In this document: piece by piece, positions 35,157 to 43,217 of the stretch | Numbering within the stretch: the first letter of the stretch is position 1 | Layout: each line of letters begins with the position of its first letter | Assembly: GCF_002934685.1 (NCBI RefSeq) | Contig: NZ_NKHL01000110.1 | Span: 21,425 to 85,424 of the forward strand | Origin: Pseudomonas bohemica | GTDB taxonomy: Bacteria; Pseudomonadota; Gammaproteobacteria; Pseudomonadales; Pseudomonadaceae | DNA: 64,000 nt | Direction of reading: 5' to 3' | Notes under the pieces: model-generated | Told to the model about the DNA's origin: nothing | Seen by the model: only the letters and a program-made list of their open reading frames with translations | Databases searched by the model: none | Translations under genes and position numbers: made by a program

Positions 35157-36299
35157 ATGAAAGCACTTTCCATAGGCATCCTGGGCGCCGGTATTGGCGG
35201 CCTCTGCGCCGCGATCGCGCTGCAACGCGCAGGTCACCACGTCACCGTATTCGAACAGGCCAAGGCCTTCATGCGCGTGGGTGCCGACATCAACTTGACC
35301 CCTAACGCGGTCAGAGCACTGGATGGCCTCGGAGTGGGTGAAGGCATCCGTCGCTTCGCCGCGCGCCCGACCCATCGCATCAGCCGGATGTGGGACACCG
35401 GCGAAGAAACCTCTCGCCTTGAAATGGCCGATGCTGCCGAACGCCAATATGGCGCACCGCAGTTGACCATCCACCGCGCCGACCTGCTGAGCGCATTGGC
35501 CGAAGCGTTCCCGCTGGAGCACGTGCAGTTCGGCAAGCGCGCCGTGAAGGCAAGCAGGCAAGGTGACGCCACGGTCCTGAACTTCGCCGACGGGACCCAG
35601 GCGAGGATGGATGTACTGATCGGTGCGGATGGCATTCACTCGGTGGTACGCAACGCGCTGTTTGGCCAGGAACACCCGCGCTTCACCGGCGTGGTGGCAT
35701 TTCGCGCGGTGGTGCCAGCCACCCGCGTCGCACACGTGCCGAACATCCAGGCATTCACTAAATGGTGGGGGCCAACGCCACAGAGCCAGATCGTGACCTT
35801 CCCGCTGAACCGCGGTGAGGACATCTTTATCTTCGCCACCACCGCGCAAGACAACTGGCATGAAGAAAGCTGGACTACGCCGGGCAGTGTCACCGAGCTG
35901 CGCGAAAGCTATGCCGACTTCCATCCCGACGCTCGCGCCCTGCTCGACGCCTGCGATGAAGTCCTGAAGACCGCGTTGTATGAGCGCGATCCATTGCCTT
36001 ACTGGACCGAGAATCACATGGCGCTACTGGGCGATGCCTGTCACCCGATGATGCCGTTCATGGCACAGGGCGCGGGTCAGGCAATCGAGGATGCCGTGGT
36101 GTTGGCCCGAGCATTGAGCGAGGTTCAGGCGTTGGCAGAAGTCGACTCGGCGCTGACCGGCTATCAACAGGCACGTATGGAACGCGCCAGCCAGATCCAG
36201 GTGGGCTCGCGGGGCAACCAATGGCTCAAGGCCGGTGGCAACGCCGATTGGGTCTATGGCTATGACGCCTGGAGCGCGCCTACACAACCTGCAGCATGA
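35157..36299 (+). CDS. FAD-dependent aromatic hydroxylase, NicC (6-hydroxynicotinate 3-monooxygenase) like
   Basis: ATG 35157 (MKALSIGILGAG) starts directly at the FAD fold; ATG 35118 adds 13 unneeded residues. The 380-residue group A flavoprotein shows GAGIGGLCAAIALQRAG, the DG motif DVLIGADGIHSVVRN near 170 and the second FAD motif LLGDACHPMMPFMAQG near 290. The ending DWVYGYDAW and internal AFTKWWG resemble NicC-type monooxygenases acting on hydroxylated pyridine or benzoate acids. It stands alone with the TetR gene, with no ring-cleavage enzyme beside it. The substrate class is an inference. Confidence 0.82.
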   Translation: MKALSIGILGAGIGGLCAAIALQRAGHHVTVFEQAKAFMRVGADINLTPNAVRALDGLGVGEGIRRFAARPTHRISRMWDTGEETSRLEMADAAERQYGAPQLTIHRADLLSALAEAFPLEHVQFGKRAVKASRQGDATVLNFADGTQARMDVLIGADGIHSVVRNALFGQEHPRFTGVVAFRAVVPATRVAHVPNIQAFTKWWGPTPQSQIVTFPLNRGEDIFIFATTAQDNWHEESWTTPGSVTELRESYADFHPDARALLDACDEVLKTALYERDPLPYWTENHMALLGDACHPMMPFMAQGAGQAIEDAVVLARALSEVQALAEVDSALTGYQQARMERASQIQVGSRGNQWLKAGGNADWVYGYDAWSAPTQPAA

Positions 36300-36416
36300 A
36301 ACTGATTCACTGATTATTCACTGCAAGTACTCTACAACCCCCGCGTTAACTGGGTGTCTTCGCGAACTCGCTGTACTCGCGAAGATGCCCCTCCAATTAT
36401 TCACTGATTAAACATC

Positions 36417-36440
36417 CGCTGTTTTATATATAAAACAGCG
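36417..36440. promoter_or_regulatory. Perfect 24-bp palindrome upstream of the Rieske cluster
   Basis: CGCTGTTTTATA (36417-36428) is followed directly by its exact inverse TATAAAACAGCG (36429-36440). It lies 234 bases before the first gene of the 36.7-51.2 kb operon. The centre GTTTTATATATAAAAC is the size expected for an IclR-type dimer site, and an IclR gene lies in the operon at 41597. Confidence 0.65.
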
Positions 36441-36521
36441 TTTCGAAAAAGCACTTAAAACACGCGCAGCGAGGTAACAGCGCACGAGAAACGTGCAGGG
36501 GCGTATCACTAAGTAGACAGC

Positions 36522-36537
36522 GTTTTATATACGAAAC
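36522..36537. promoter_or_regulatory. Second, imperfect copy of the 36417 palindrome core
   Basis: GTTTTATATACGAAAC matches the centre GTTTTATATATAAAAC of the perfect palindrome at 14 of 16 positions, 101 bases downstream. Two related sites are consistent with cooperative binding. Confidence 0.5.
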
Positions 36538-36612
36538 ATCGATAAAAGCTATAACTTTACTTAACCTTCTGATCTATATGTATTTTCATAATTATTAATG
36601 CCAAGTTTATAT

Positions 36613-36629
36613 CTGGCATTGTTCATGCA
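36613..36629 (+). promoter_or_regulatory. Possible sigma-54 promoter of the Rieske cluster
   Basis: CTGGCATTGTTCATGCA has the invariant GG and GC at correct spacing, but three mismatches to the fuller consensus. It is 45 bases before the first start codon. The 36300-36673 gap contains no gene. Confidence 0.3.
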
Positions 36630-36673
36630 CTAAACACTGTATCACTAGTAAAACAGACCAGAGACCCTTCCCA

Positions 36674-37522
36674 ATGGCTGTGAAAGAGTTGTTTGCAATC
36701 AACCCCGACTGGAACGAAGCCGCACGTCAGGCCCCCGAGCCGACCGAGATCGAGTTTCGCAGTGTCGGTAAATGCTTCCCTGCCAAAGGTAAGGCTGAAG
36801 CGCCATTTGCCATTCGTAACGTGAACTTCAAGATCCGTCGTGGCGAAGTGGTCTCCATCATCGGCCCGTCAGGTTGCGGCAAGAGCACCATCCTCAACAT
36901 GGGCTCGGGGCTTTATCGTCCCAGCGAAGGCGAAGTACTGGTCGGCGGTGAAGCCGTCAACGGCCCGGTCAAGCGGGTCGCCTTCATGTTGCAGAAAGAC
37001 CTTCTGCTGCCTTGGCGCAGCATTCGCCAGAACGTCGAACTGGGTCTGGAAATTCAGGGCATGGCGCCGGCCGAACGCAAGGTTATCGCTGAAGACTTGC
37101 TCAACCGTTGCCACCTTCAGGGTTTTGCTGACCACCACCCGTTCCAACTGTCCGGCGGTATGCGCCAGCGCGCAGCCTTGGCTCGCACCCTGGCCATGGA
37201 CCCGCAGGTCTTGTTCCTGGATGAACCGTTCTCGGCGCTCGACGCCCAGACCAAGATGGTCCTGCAGCAAGACATGGCACGCATGCTGTTCGAAGAAAAG
37301 AAGACCGCGCTGTTCATTACACACGACTTGGTCGAAGCCATAGCCATGTCCGATCGCCTGCTGGTAATGAGCGCCCGTCCCGGCACCATCGTCGAAGAGA
37401 TCGTCGTGGATCTGCCCTACCGTGAAAACCCTCTGGAGCGTCGCAAGCTGCCCGAAATCGGCCCCTTGGCCGGTCGGCTGATGGAGCTGCTCAAAGTGGG
37501 CGAAGACACCGAACTGCATTGA
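36674..37522 (+). CDS. ABC transporter ATP-binding protein, SsuB/TauB type
   Basis: The 282-residue ATPase has Walker A IGPSGCGKST near residue 65, signature QLSGGMRQRAALART near 160, Walker B VLFLDEPFSALDAQTK and H-loop LFITHDLVEAIAMSD. The family imports sulfonates, nitrate, pyrimidine precursors and aromatic acids. It is the first gene of the long cluster, which continues with its binding protein and permease. The ~30-residue N-terminal extension before the ABC domain is ordinary for this group. Confidence 0.9.
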   Translation: MAVKELFAINPDWNEAARQAPEPTEIEFRSVGKCFPAKGKAEAPFAIRNVNFKIRRGEVVSIIGPSGCGKSTILNMGSGLYRPSEGEVLVGGEAVNGPVKRVAFMLQKDLLLPWRSIRQNVELGLEIQGMAPAERKVIAEDLLNRCHLQGFADHHPFQLSGGMRQRAALARTLAMDPQVLFLDEPFSALDAQTKMVLQQDMARMLFEEKKTALFITHDLVEAIAMSDRLLVMSARPGTIVEEIVVDLPYRENPLERRKLPEIGPLAGRLMELLKVGEDTELH

Positions 37523-37563
37523 ACACTGCCCCCTACAGACCCTCAACGTATTCAGGAGTCACC

Positions 37564-38553
37564 ATGTTCAAAACCGCTGTCATGACGCTTTCGGTTGCAA
37601 TCGGCCTGAGCCTGGCATACACCGCCCAGGCCGCCACTGACGTGACCTACCTGCTGCCTGCTCCTCCAAACTCACCGGCCTTCGCGCCGTGGATCATTGC
37701 CAAGCAACAGGGCTACTACAGCAGCAAGGCCCTGAACGTCACCTTCATCGCCGCCAAGGGCGGTGTCGACGTGGCCAAGCAGATCGGTGCAGGTAACGCA
37801 ATGATCGGCGGCGCCATCGGTGACACGCCAATCGTGGTGCGTGCCAACGGCATTCCTGTGCGCAACGTTGCCGTGCTCGGCGCCGGTGGCGTGACCATGA
37901 TCGCCACCAACGCTGACGAGAACATCAACTCGGTCAAGGACCTCAAGGGCAAGACCCTGACCGTGATGTCCTACTCCGACACCACTTATTACGCCCTGCT
38001 TGCCTCACTGCGCAAAGCGGGCCTGGAAAAGACCGACGTCAATGTCCAGGCCGCTGGCCCAGCCGGCGTATGGCAATTGTTTGCAGCCAGGAAATCCTCA
38101 GCCATGGCAGGCGTGCCTGACTGGGTCACCGATTCGCAGGAAGCAGGCCTCAACGTCAAGCTGATTCCTCAAGACCAGATATTCGAAAGCATGGCGCAGT
38201 CGATCATGGCTTCCGACGATGCCATCGCCAACCACCCCGAAATCATCGGCGGCATCGTCCAGGCCACCGTGCGAGGCATGCGCGACATCATCAGTGATCC
38301 TCACGCTGCCGCAATCACCTTTGCCAAAGCCGTACCCGCTTACGCCGGCAAGGAAGAGCAACTGGAGAAGACCTTCAAGCTCTATGTCGAGCACGTCTAC
38401 GCCAATCAGACCGTGCCTGGCCACATCGACCCGCAACGTCTGGACAAGGTGCGTCAGTTCTACGTCAGCGAAGGCATCGTGAACAAGGAACCCAAGCTCG
38501 AAGACCTCTACACCAATCAGTTCATCGACACCCCGACCACCGCCGCCAAATAA
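37564..38553 (+). CDS. ABC transporter substrate-binding protein, NMT1/SsuA type
   Basis: ATG 37564 follows CAGGAG; the earlier in-frame start at 37519 overlaps the ATPase stop region. The 329-residue precursor has a signal peptide ending near TAQA-ATD (residue 20). Typical segments are PNSPAFAPWIIAKQQGYY near 34, FIAAKGGVDVAKQIGAGNA and KTLTVMSYSDTTYYALLASL. It binds the substrate in the periplasm for the adjacent permease and ATPase. The ligand is not predictable from sequence and would identify the pathway. Confidence 0.88.
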   Translation: MFKTAVMTLSVAIGLSLAYTAQAATDVTYLLPAPPNSPAFAPWIIAKQQGYYSSKALNVTFIAAKGGVDVAKQIGAGNAMIGGAIGDTPIVVRANGIPVRNVAVLGAGGVTMIATNADENINSVKDLKGKTLTVMSYSDTTYYALLASLRKAGLEKTDVNVQAAGPAGVWQLFAARKSSAMAGVPDWVTDSQEAGLNVKLIPQDQIFESMAQSIMASDDAIANHPEIIGGIVQATVRGMRDIISDPHAAAITFAKAVPAYAGKEEQLEKTFKLYVEHVYANQTVPGHIDPQRLDKVRQFYVSEGIVNKEPKLEDLYTNQFIDTPTTAAK

Positions 38554-38608
38554 CCACGCGGCGTGAAGGCGTTGCGAAAGATGGTGTGAAATAAAAGGTA
38601 CGACCGTG

Positions 38609-39385
38609 ATGAAAAGTCTCAACAACTCAATGTTCGGCAGCGTTGCCCTGCTGATCCTGTTTCTTGCACTTTGGCAATGGGGCCCTGGCCTGCTGAACAT
38701 GCCTGAGTTCGTCATGCCCAAACTAAGCCGCGTGGCCGAGGAAGGCGTTCTAATGTGGCGTACCAGCGGTCTGCTGGAACACTCACTCATTACCGCTGTG
38801 GAAATTGTCGTCGGCTTCGCCCTCGGCGCGCTGCTGGGCATCGTCATCGGCACCTCGCTGGGCCTGTCGCCCAAGGCTGAAGCGATGCTCTCTCCCTACA
38901 TCCTGGCGCTGCAGATTGCGCCGAAAGTGGCCTTCGCCCCGCTGTTCGTGATGTGGCTCGGCTACACCGTGTACCCGAAGATCCTGATTGCCGTGCTGAT
39001 CGTGTTCTTTCCGGTGATGATCAACGTGCTTTCGGCAATTCGTACCGTCGATCCGGACATGATCAACCTGGTGCGCACCATGAACGCCAGCCGCTGGCAG
39101 ATCTTCCGTCTGGTGGAGTTCCCTTCTGCCATGGCAGCGCTGTTCTCCGGGCTGCGAATCGCTTCCACCCTGGCAGTGATCGGCGTCACCGTCGGCGAGC
39201 TGGTTGGCGGAAATCAGGGCCTGGGCTTTCTGTTGGTTGACGCTGAAGGTCAAGGCAACACGAGCGGTGTATTCGTCGCCATCGTCATGCTCACTGTCAT
39301 CGGCGTGCTGGCCTACGGTGCCGTGGTCTGGGCCGAAAAGCGCGTTCTGCACTACATGCCTAAAGCCATGCTGAGCACCAACTGA
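38609..39385 (+). CDS. ABC transporter permease, SsuC type
   Basis: The 258-residue inner-membrane protein has about six helices, starting with GSVALLILFLALWQWG. The coupling-loop region RTMNASRWQIFRLVEFPSAM near 156 is typical of the SsuC/TauC family. Tandem GTG/ATG starts occur at 38606/38609 after AAAAGG. It forms the channel, presumably as a homodimer, with the two previous products. Its last base is the first base of the next start codon, so translation is coupled. Confidence 0.88.
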   Translation: MKSLNNSMFGSVALLILFLALWQWGPGLLNMPEFVMPKLSRVAEEGVLMWRTSGLLEHSLITAVEIVVGFALGALLGIVIGTSLGLSPKAEAMLSPYILALQIAPKVAFAPLFVMWLGYTVYPKILIAVLIVFFPVMINVLSAIRTVDPDMINLVRTMNASRWQIFRLVEFPSAMAALFSGLRIASTLAVIGVTVGELVGGNQGLGFLLVDAEGQGNTSGVFVAIVMLTVIGVLAYGAVVWAEKRVLHYMPKAMLSTN

Positions 39386-40149
39386 TGAATACCACAACTG
39401 AACTGCTACAAGGCCGTCGCGTGCTGGTCACCGGTGGCGCCCGCGGCTTGGGCTACACCTTCGCACAGGCAATCGCTCAAGCCGGTGGGCGTGTGGTCAT
39501 CGCCGACATTCTTGCCGACCGTGTACAGAAGGCTGCTGCCGATCTGCAAGCGCTAGGCCTGGATGTCTGCGGACTGACTGTGGACCTCGCTGACCCCGCG
39601 TCGATAACCGCCTGCGCCACGCAGGCCACTGAACTGCTCGGCGGTCTCGACGGGCTGGTGAACAACGCTTCGGTGACTAACTCCGGCGGCAAGACGTGCG
39701 AAGAATTGAGTATCGATACCTGGGATCAGGTCATGCAAGTCAACGTACGCGGTACCTGGTTGATGACCACCGCCTGCTTGCCAGCGCTACGGTCGAGCGG
39801 CCAGGGCGCGATCGTCAACCTGGCATCGGACACGCCTTTGTGGGGCGCGCCGAACCTGATCGCCTACGTTGCCAGCAAGGGCGCGATCATCGCCATGACC
39901 CGCAGCCTGGCGCGGGAACTGGGGACCGACAACATCACCGTCAACGCCATCGCGCCGGGCCTGGTGCTGGTAGAGGCCACCGCCTACGTGCCCGAAGCCC
40001 GGCATCGCCTGTACACCGAACAACGCGCCATTCAACGGCCTCAGCTGCCTGAAGACGTCAGCGGCGCCGTGGTGTTCGCCCTGTCGAACCTGGCCCGTTT
40101 CATTACTGGACAAACCCTGCCGGTCAACGGCGGGTTTGTCATGCCCTGA
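39385..40149 (+). CDS. SDR-family oxidoreductase (intact catalytic set)
   Basis: The 254-residue classical short-chain dehydrogenase shows the cofactor motif VTGGARGLGYTF near residue 12, VNNASVT near 92 and the catalytic Ser-Tyr-Lys set (NLASDTP, then YVASKGAIIAM near 160). It ends ARFITGQTLPVNGGFVMP. It would oxidise or reduce an alcohol/ketone with NAD(P)H. It contrasts with the second SDR of this cluster at 42420, which has lost Tyr and Lys. The alternative Asp at the start of the second strand (IADI) suggests NAD. Confidence 0.9.
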   Translation: MNTTTELLQGRRVLVTGGARGLGYTFAQAIAQAGGRVVIADILADRVQKAAADLQALGLDVCGLTVDLADPASITACATQATELLGGLDGLVNNASVTNSGGKTCEELSIDTWDQVMQVNVRGTWLMTTACLPALRSSGQGAIVNLASDTPLWGAPNLIAYVASKGAIIAMTRSLARELGTDNITVNAIAPGLVLVEATAYVPEARHRLYTEQRAIQRPQLPEDVSGAVVFALSNLARFITGQTLPVNGGFVMP

Positions 40150-40180
40150 TTGATCAACGCCCCTGAAAACGGAGACTGCC

Positions 40181-40720
40181 ATGACTGACCTTTCCACCAC
40201 CACCGCCGCCCCGAAAAGCTGGGAGCGCCCAGAAGGCGCCAGTCTCCAAGACTGGATGCAGACCCGCGTTGCCCGCTACGAGACGCGCAAATACGACTGG
40301 AACGCCTTGAAGTTCCAGGCCGACTACGACCCCAAGTTCCGTCGTGCACAGATGCGCTATATCGGCACCGGTGGGACTGGGGTAAACACTGACATGAACA
40401 CCATCCCGTCGGAGAATTTCACCTTCAGCACCATGGTGATTCCGGCCGGCCACGAAGGCCCGCCGCACTTGCACACCGACGTCGAAGAGGTGTTCTTCGT
40501 ATTGCGCGGCAAGCTCAAGGTCATCATCGAGAAGGACGGCGAGCGCTACGAAACCATCCTCACTGACCGTGACGTGATTTCCGTGCCGCCAGGTGTGTAC
40601 CGCGAAGAGATCAACGTCGGTGACGAAGACGCCCTGATGTGCGTGATGCTTGGCGCGAAAAAACCAGTCACCCCGACCTACCCGCCAGAGCATCCTCTGG
40701 CCTCGATCAAACGCGGATAA
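40181..40720 (+). CDS. Cupin-domain protein
   Basis: The 179-residue protein has one central cupin barrel. The metal motif GHEGPPHLHTDVEEVFFVLRG-type segment at ~87 gives two His and one Glu, and DRDVISVPPGVYREEINVG near 127 is the second motif, where the usual last His is not obvious. The N-terminal ~60 residues are outside the barrel. It is a metal-dependent isomerase, dioxygenase or small-molecule binder in the operon; the reaction is unknown. No DNA-binding domain is present, so it is not a regulator. Confidence 0.8.
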   Translation: MTDLSTTTAAPKSWERPEGASLQDWMQTRVARYETRKYDWNALKFQADYDPKFRRAQMRYIGTGGTGVNTDMNTIPSENFTFSTMVIPAGHEGPPHLHTDVEEVFFVLRGKLKVIIEKDGERYETILTDRDVISVPPGVYREEINVGDEDALMCVMLGAKKPVTPTYPPEHPLASIKRG

Positions 40721-40724
40721 GTTC

Positions 40725-41600
40725 ATGTTGCCAGCCACCCTAACCCTCGCTGCGACAGCTGAACTTGAAGCCTTGCTCGAACAGCGCTTCGGACAACGCT
40801 CACTGGTGTTCAACGAGAGCCGTCAGGCGATTCGCGAAATCGGCAGTGGCCCCGCCGTCGTGCTGTTGCATGGCATCGGCTCGGGTGCCGGATCGTGGCT
40901 GGAAGTGGCGATGCAGCTGAGCCAGCACGCCCGTGTAGTGGCCTGGGATGCTCCCGGTTATGGCGACTCGACGCCGCTGTCCCCGCAGGCACCCAAAGCT
41001 GAAGATTACGCGGCACGCCTGCTGCTGACCCTCGACGCGCTGGACATAGAAAAATGCGTATTGGTCGGCCATTCCCTGGGCGCTATCACCGCCTGCGCGT
41101 TTGCCCGTCTGCATCCGCAGCGTGTAAGCCGTCTGGTACTCATCAGCCCGGCACGCGGCTATGGCGACCCGGCGCGCGAGGTCCAGCGCCAGCAGGTGCG
41201 CACCAAACGCCTGGGCAGCCTGGAACAACTGGGCATTGCGCAAACGGCTGCCCAGCGCAGCAGCGCCATGCTCTCGCCGCGTCCCTCAGTCAAGGCACTG
41301 GAGTGGGTGCGCTGGAACATGTCGCGATTGATTCCCCATGGCTATCGACAGGCCATCGAGCTGTTATGTGGCGATGACCTGCTGCGCCATTCACCGCTGA
41401 CGGTGCCCTGCGATGTGCATTGCGGCGAAGCCGACGGTATTACCGCCCCCGAAGCCTGCCTGACATTGGCCAGGGCGCTGGGCGCAAGCTTCACCTTGAT
41501 CCCCGATGCCGGGCACGCAAGCCCCATCGAACAACCCCACCTGGTAGCTGGCCGCCTGGCCTTCGCCCTCAAGGAATCACTGACAGGTACTGTTGAATGA
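40725..41600 (+). CDS. Alpha/beta-fold hydrolase
   Basis: ATG 40725 begins 4 bases after the cupin stop; the longer frame from 40650 overlaps it. The 291-residue hydrolase has VVLLHGIGSGAGSW near 44, the nucleophile elbow GHSLGA near 115, an acid in CGEADGITAPE near 228 and a catalytic His in DAGHASPIEQP near 265. The layout resembles the meta-cleavage-product and lactone hydrolases. It probably hydrolyses a ring-opened or lactone intermediate. Its stop overlaps the IclR start by 4 bases. Confidence 0.88.
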   Translation: MLPATLTLAATAELEALLEQRFGQRSLVFNESRQAIREIGSGPAVVLLHGIGSGAGSWLEVAMQLSQHARVVAWDAPGYGDSTPLSPQAPKAEDYAARLLLTLDALDIEKCVLVGHSLGAITACAFARLHPQRVSRLVLISPARGYGDPAREVQRQQVRTKRLGSLEQLGIAQTAAQRSSAMLSPRPSVKALEWVRWNMSRLIPHGYRQAIELLCGDDLLRHSPLTVPCDVHCGEADGITAPEACLTLARALGASFTLIPDAGHASPIEQPHLVAGRLAFALKESLTGTVE

Positions 41601-42418
41601 ACGACTCCGAACCGAGAGATTCGCAGGACAAATACATCGTGCCGGGACTGGAGCGCGGTCTTTTGCTGCTGTGCGAATTCAGTCGCCAGAACCGCACCCT
41701 GACGGCCCCGGAACTGGCGCGTCGGCTGGAACTGCCGCGCTCCACCATTTTTCGCCTGCTGACCACTCTGGAAACCATGGGGTTCGTGACCCGCACCGGT
41801 AACGAATACCGCCTGGGCATGTCGGTGCTGCGTCTGGGTTTCGAGTACCTGGCTTCGCTGGAGCTGACTGAACTCGGTCAGCCGCTGCTGGCACGCCTGT
41901 GCGACAAGCTCAACTACCCGAGCAACCTGGTGGTCCGCGACGGCCGCTCGATTGTCTACGTGGCCAAGGTGTCGCCGCCGTCGGTGTTCTCAAGCGCCGT
42001 CAACGTCGGTACCCGCCTGCCGGCCCACGCAACGGTGCTGGGGCGCGTTCTGCTCGAAGACCTGTCACTCAGTGAGCTGCGTGAGCTGTATCCCGAAGAA
42101 CATCTGGAGCAGCACTCGCACTGCACGCCAAAGACCGTGCTGGAGCTGTTCGATCTGCTGCAGCACGACCGCGAACGCGGCTTCGTCAGTGGCGAAGGCT
42201 TTTTCGAGTCAGCGATCTCGACTGTAGCTGCCCCGGTCCGCGATCACACCGGCCGTATCGCGGCCGCACTGGGCGTGACCATCCCGACTACGCAGATCGC
42301 TCACGTCAATTTCGAGGAACTGCTCGGCCAGGTTCGCCGCAGCGCAGACGAGCTGTCTCGGTTGCTCAACTACACCCCAAACCATGGCAGCCGTGTGACT
42401 GCCCTGATGAGAGACTGA
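41597..42418 (+). CDS. IclR-family transcriptional regulator of the Rieske cluster
   Basis: The 273-residue protein has a winged helix (LTAPELARRLELPRSTIFRL near 37) and an effector domain with VRDGRSIVYVAKVSPPS, NVGTRLPAHATVLGRVLLED and the C-terminal STVAAPVRDHTGRIAAALGV. Being inside the operon (4-base overlap with the hydrolase, 1-base gap to the next SDR), it is probably autoregulated through the operon promoter. The perfect palindrome at 36417 is the best candidate site. IclR proteins of aromatic pathways can be activators or repressors. Confidence 0.88.
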   Translation: MNDSEPRDSQDKYIVPGLERGLLLLCEFSRQNRTLTAPELARRLELPRSTIFRLLTTLETMGFVTRTGNEYRLGMSVLRLGFEYLASLELTELGQPLLARLCDKLNYPSNLVVRDGRSIVYVAKVSPPSVFSSAVNVGTRLPAHATVLGRVLLEDLSLSELRELYPEEHLEQHSHCTPKTVLELFDLLQHDRERGFVSGEGFFESAISTVAAPVRDHTGRIAAALGVTIPTTQIAHVNFEELLGQVRRSADELSRLLNYTPNHGSRVTALMRD

Positions 42419-42419
42419 A

Positions 42420-43217
42420 ATGAGCCTTTATCCCCTCCAGGGCAGCACAGCCATCGTGACCGGTGGCTCGTCGGGCATTGGCCTGGCCTGCGTCGAGCTT
42501 CTGCTGCAAGCGGGTGCCAACGTGGCGTTCTGCGGGCGCAACGAACAACGCCTGCGCAGCGCCGAAGCCAGTCTGCGCGAGCGGTTTGCTGAAGGCCGCC
42601 TGCTGGCTCGGTTATGCGACGTTCTGGACGCGCAGTCGGTCAAGGCGTTTGCCGCCGCCAGCCTGGACGCGTTCGGTCCGGCGCAGGTGCTGATCAACAA
42701 CGCTGGCCAAGGGCGTGTATCGACCTTTGCAGACACCACGGATGAGGCCTGGAGCGAAGAGCTCAACCTCAAATTCTTTTCGGTGATCTACCCGGTGCGG
42801 GCTTTCCTGCCGCAGCTGAAGACGTGCAGCAATGCGGCCATCGTCTGCGTCAATTCACTGCTGGCCAGCCAGCCAGAGCCGCACATGGTCGCCACCTCGG
42901 CTGCCCGTGCCGGGCTGAAAAACCTGGTGCGCTCGATGGCTTTCGAATTTGCCCCGGACCAGATCCGCGTCAACGGCATCCTCATCGGTCTGGTGGAGTC
43001 AGGCCAATGGCGACGCCGCTTCGAAGCCCGCGAAGATCGCGGTCAGGACTGGGCGCAGTGGACCGGCGAACTGGCGGCCAAAAAACAGATTCCTTTAGCC
43101 CGCCTGGGCCTGCCCATTGAGGCAGCACAGGCCATTCTTTTCCTGGCATCACCCCTGTCGGCTTACACCACAGGCAGCCATATCGACGTTTCCGGAGGCC
43201 TGTCCCGCCATGCGTAA
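42420..43217 (+). CDS. SDR-family protein with altered catalytic residues
   Basis: The 265-residue protein has an intact cofactor motif VTGGSSGIGLACVE near 12, LINNAGQG near 90 and the catalytic-helix Ser in VNSLLAS near 142. Where the family has YxxxK it reads ATSAARAGLKN, so Tyr is Thr and Lys is Arg. It therefore cannot use the usual proton relay. It may bind cofactor without redox chemistry, or use another mechanism such as a lyase or cyclisation. It ends DVSGGLSRHA like a normal SDR and overlaps the ThDP enzyme start by 8 bases. Confidence 0.85.
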   Translation: MSLYPLQGSTAIVTGGSSGIGLACVELLLQAGANVAFCGRNEQRLRSAEASLRERFAEGRLLARLCDVLDAQSVKAFAAASLDAFGPAQVLINNAGQGRVSTFADTTDEAWSEELNLKFFSVIYPVRAFLPQLKTCSNAAIVCVNSLLASQPEPHMVATSAARAGLKNLVRSMAFEFAPDQIRVNGILIGLVESGQWRRRFEAREDRGQDWAQWTGELAAKKQIPLARLGLPIEAAQAILFLASPLSAYTTGSHIDVSGGLSRHA

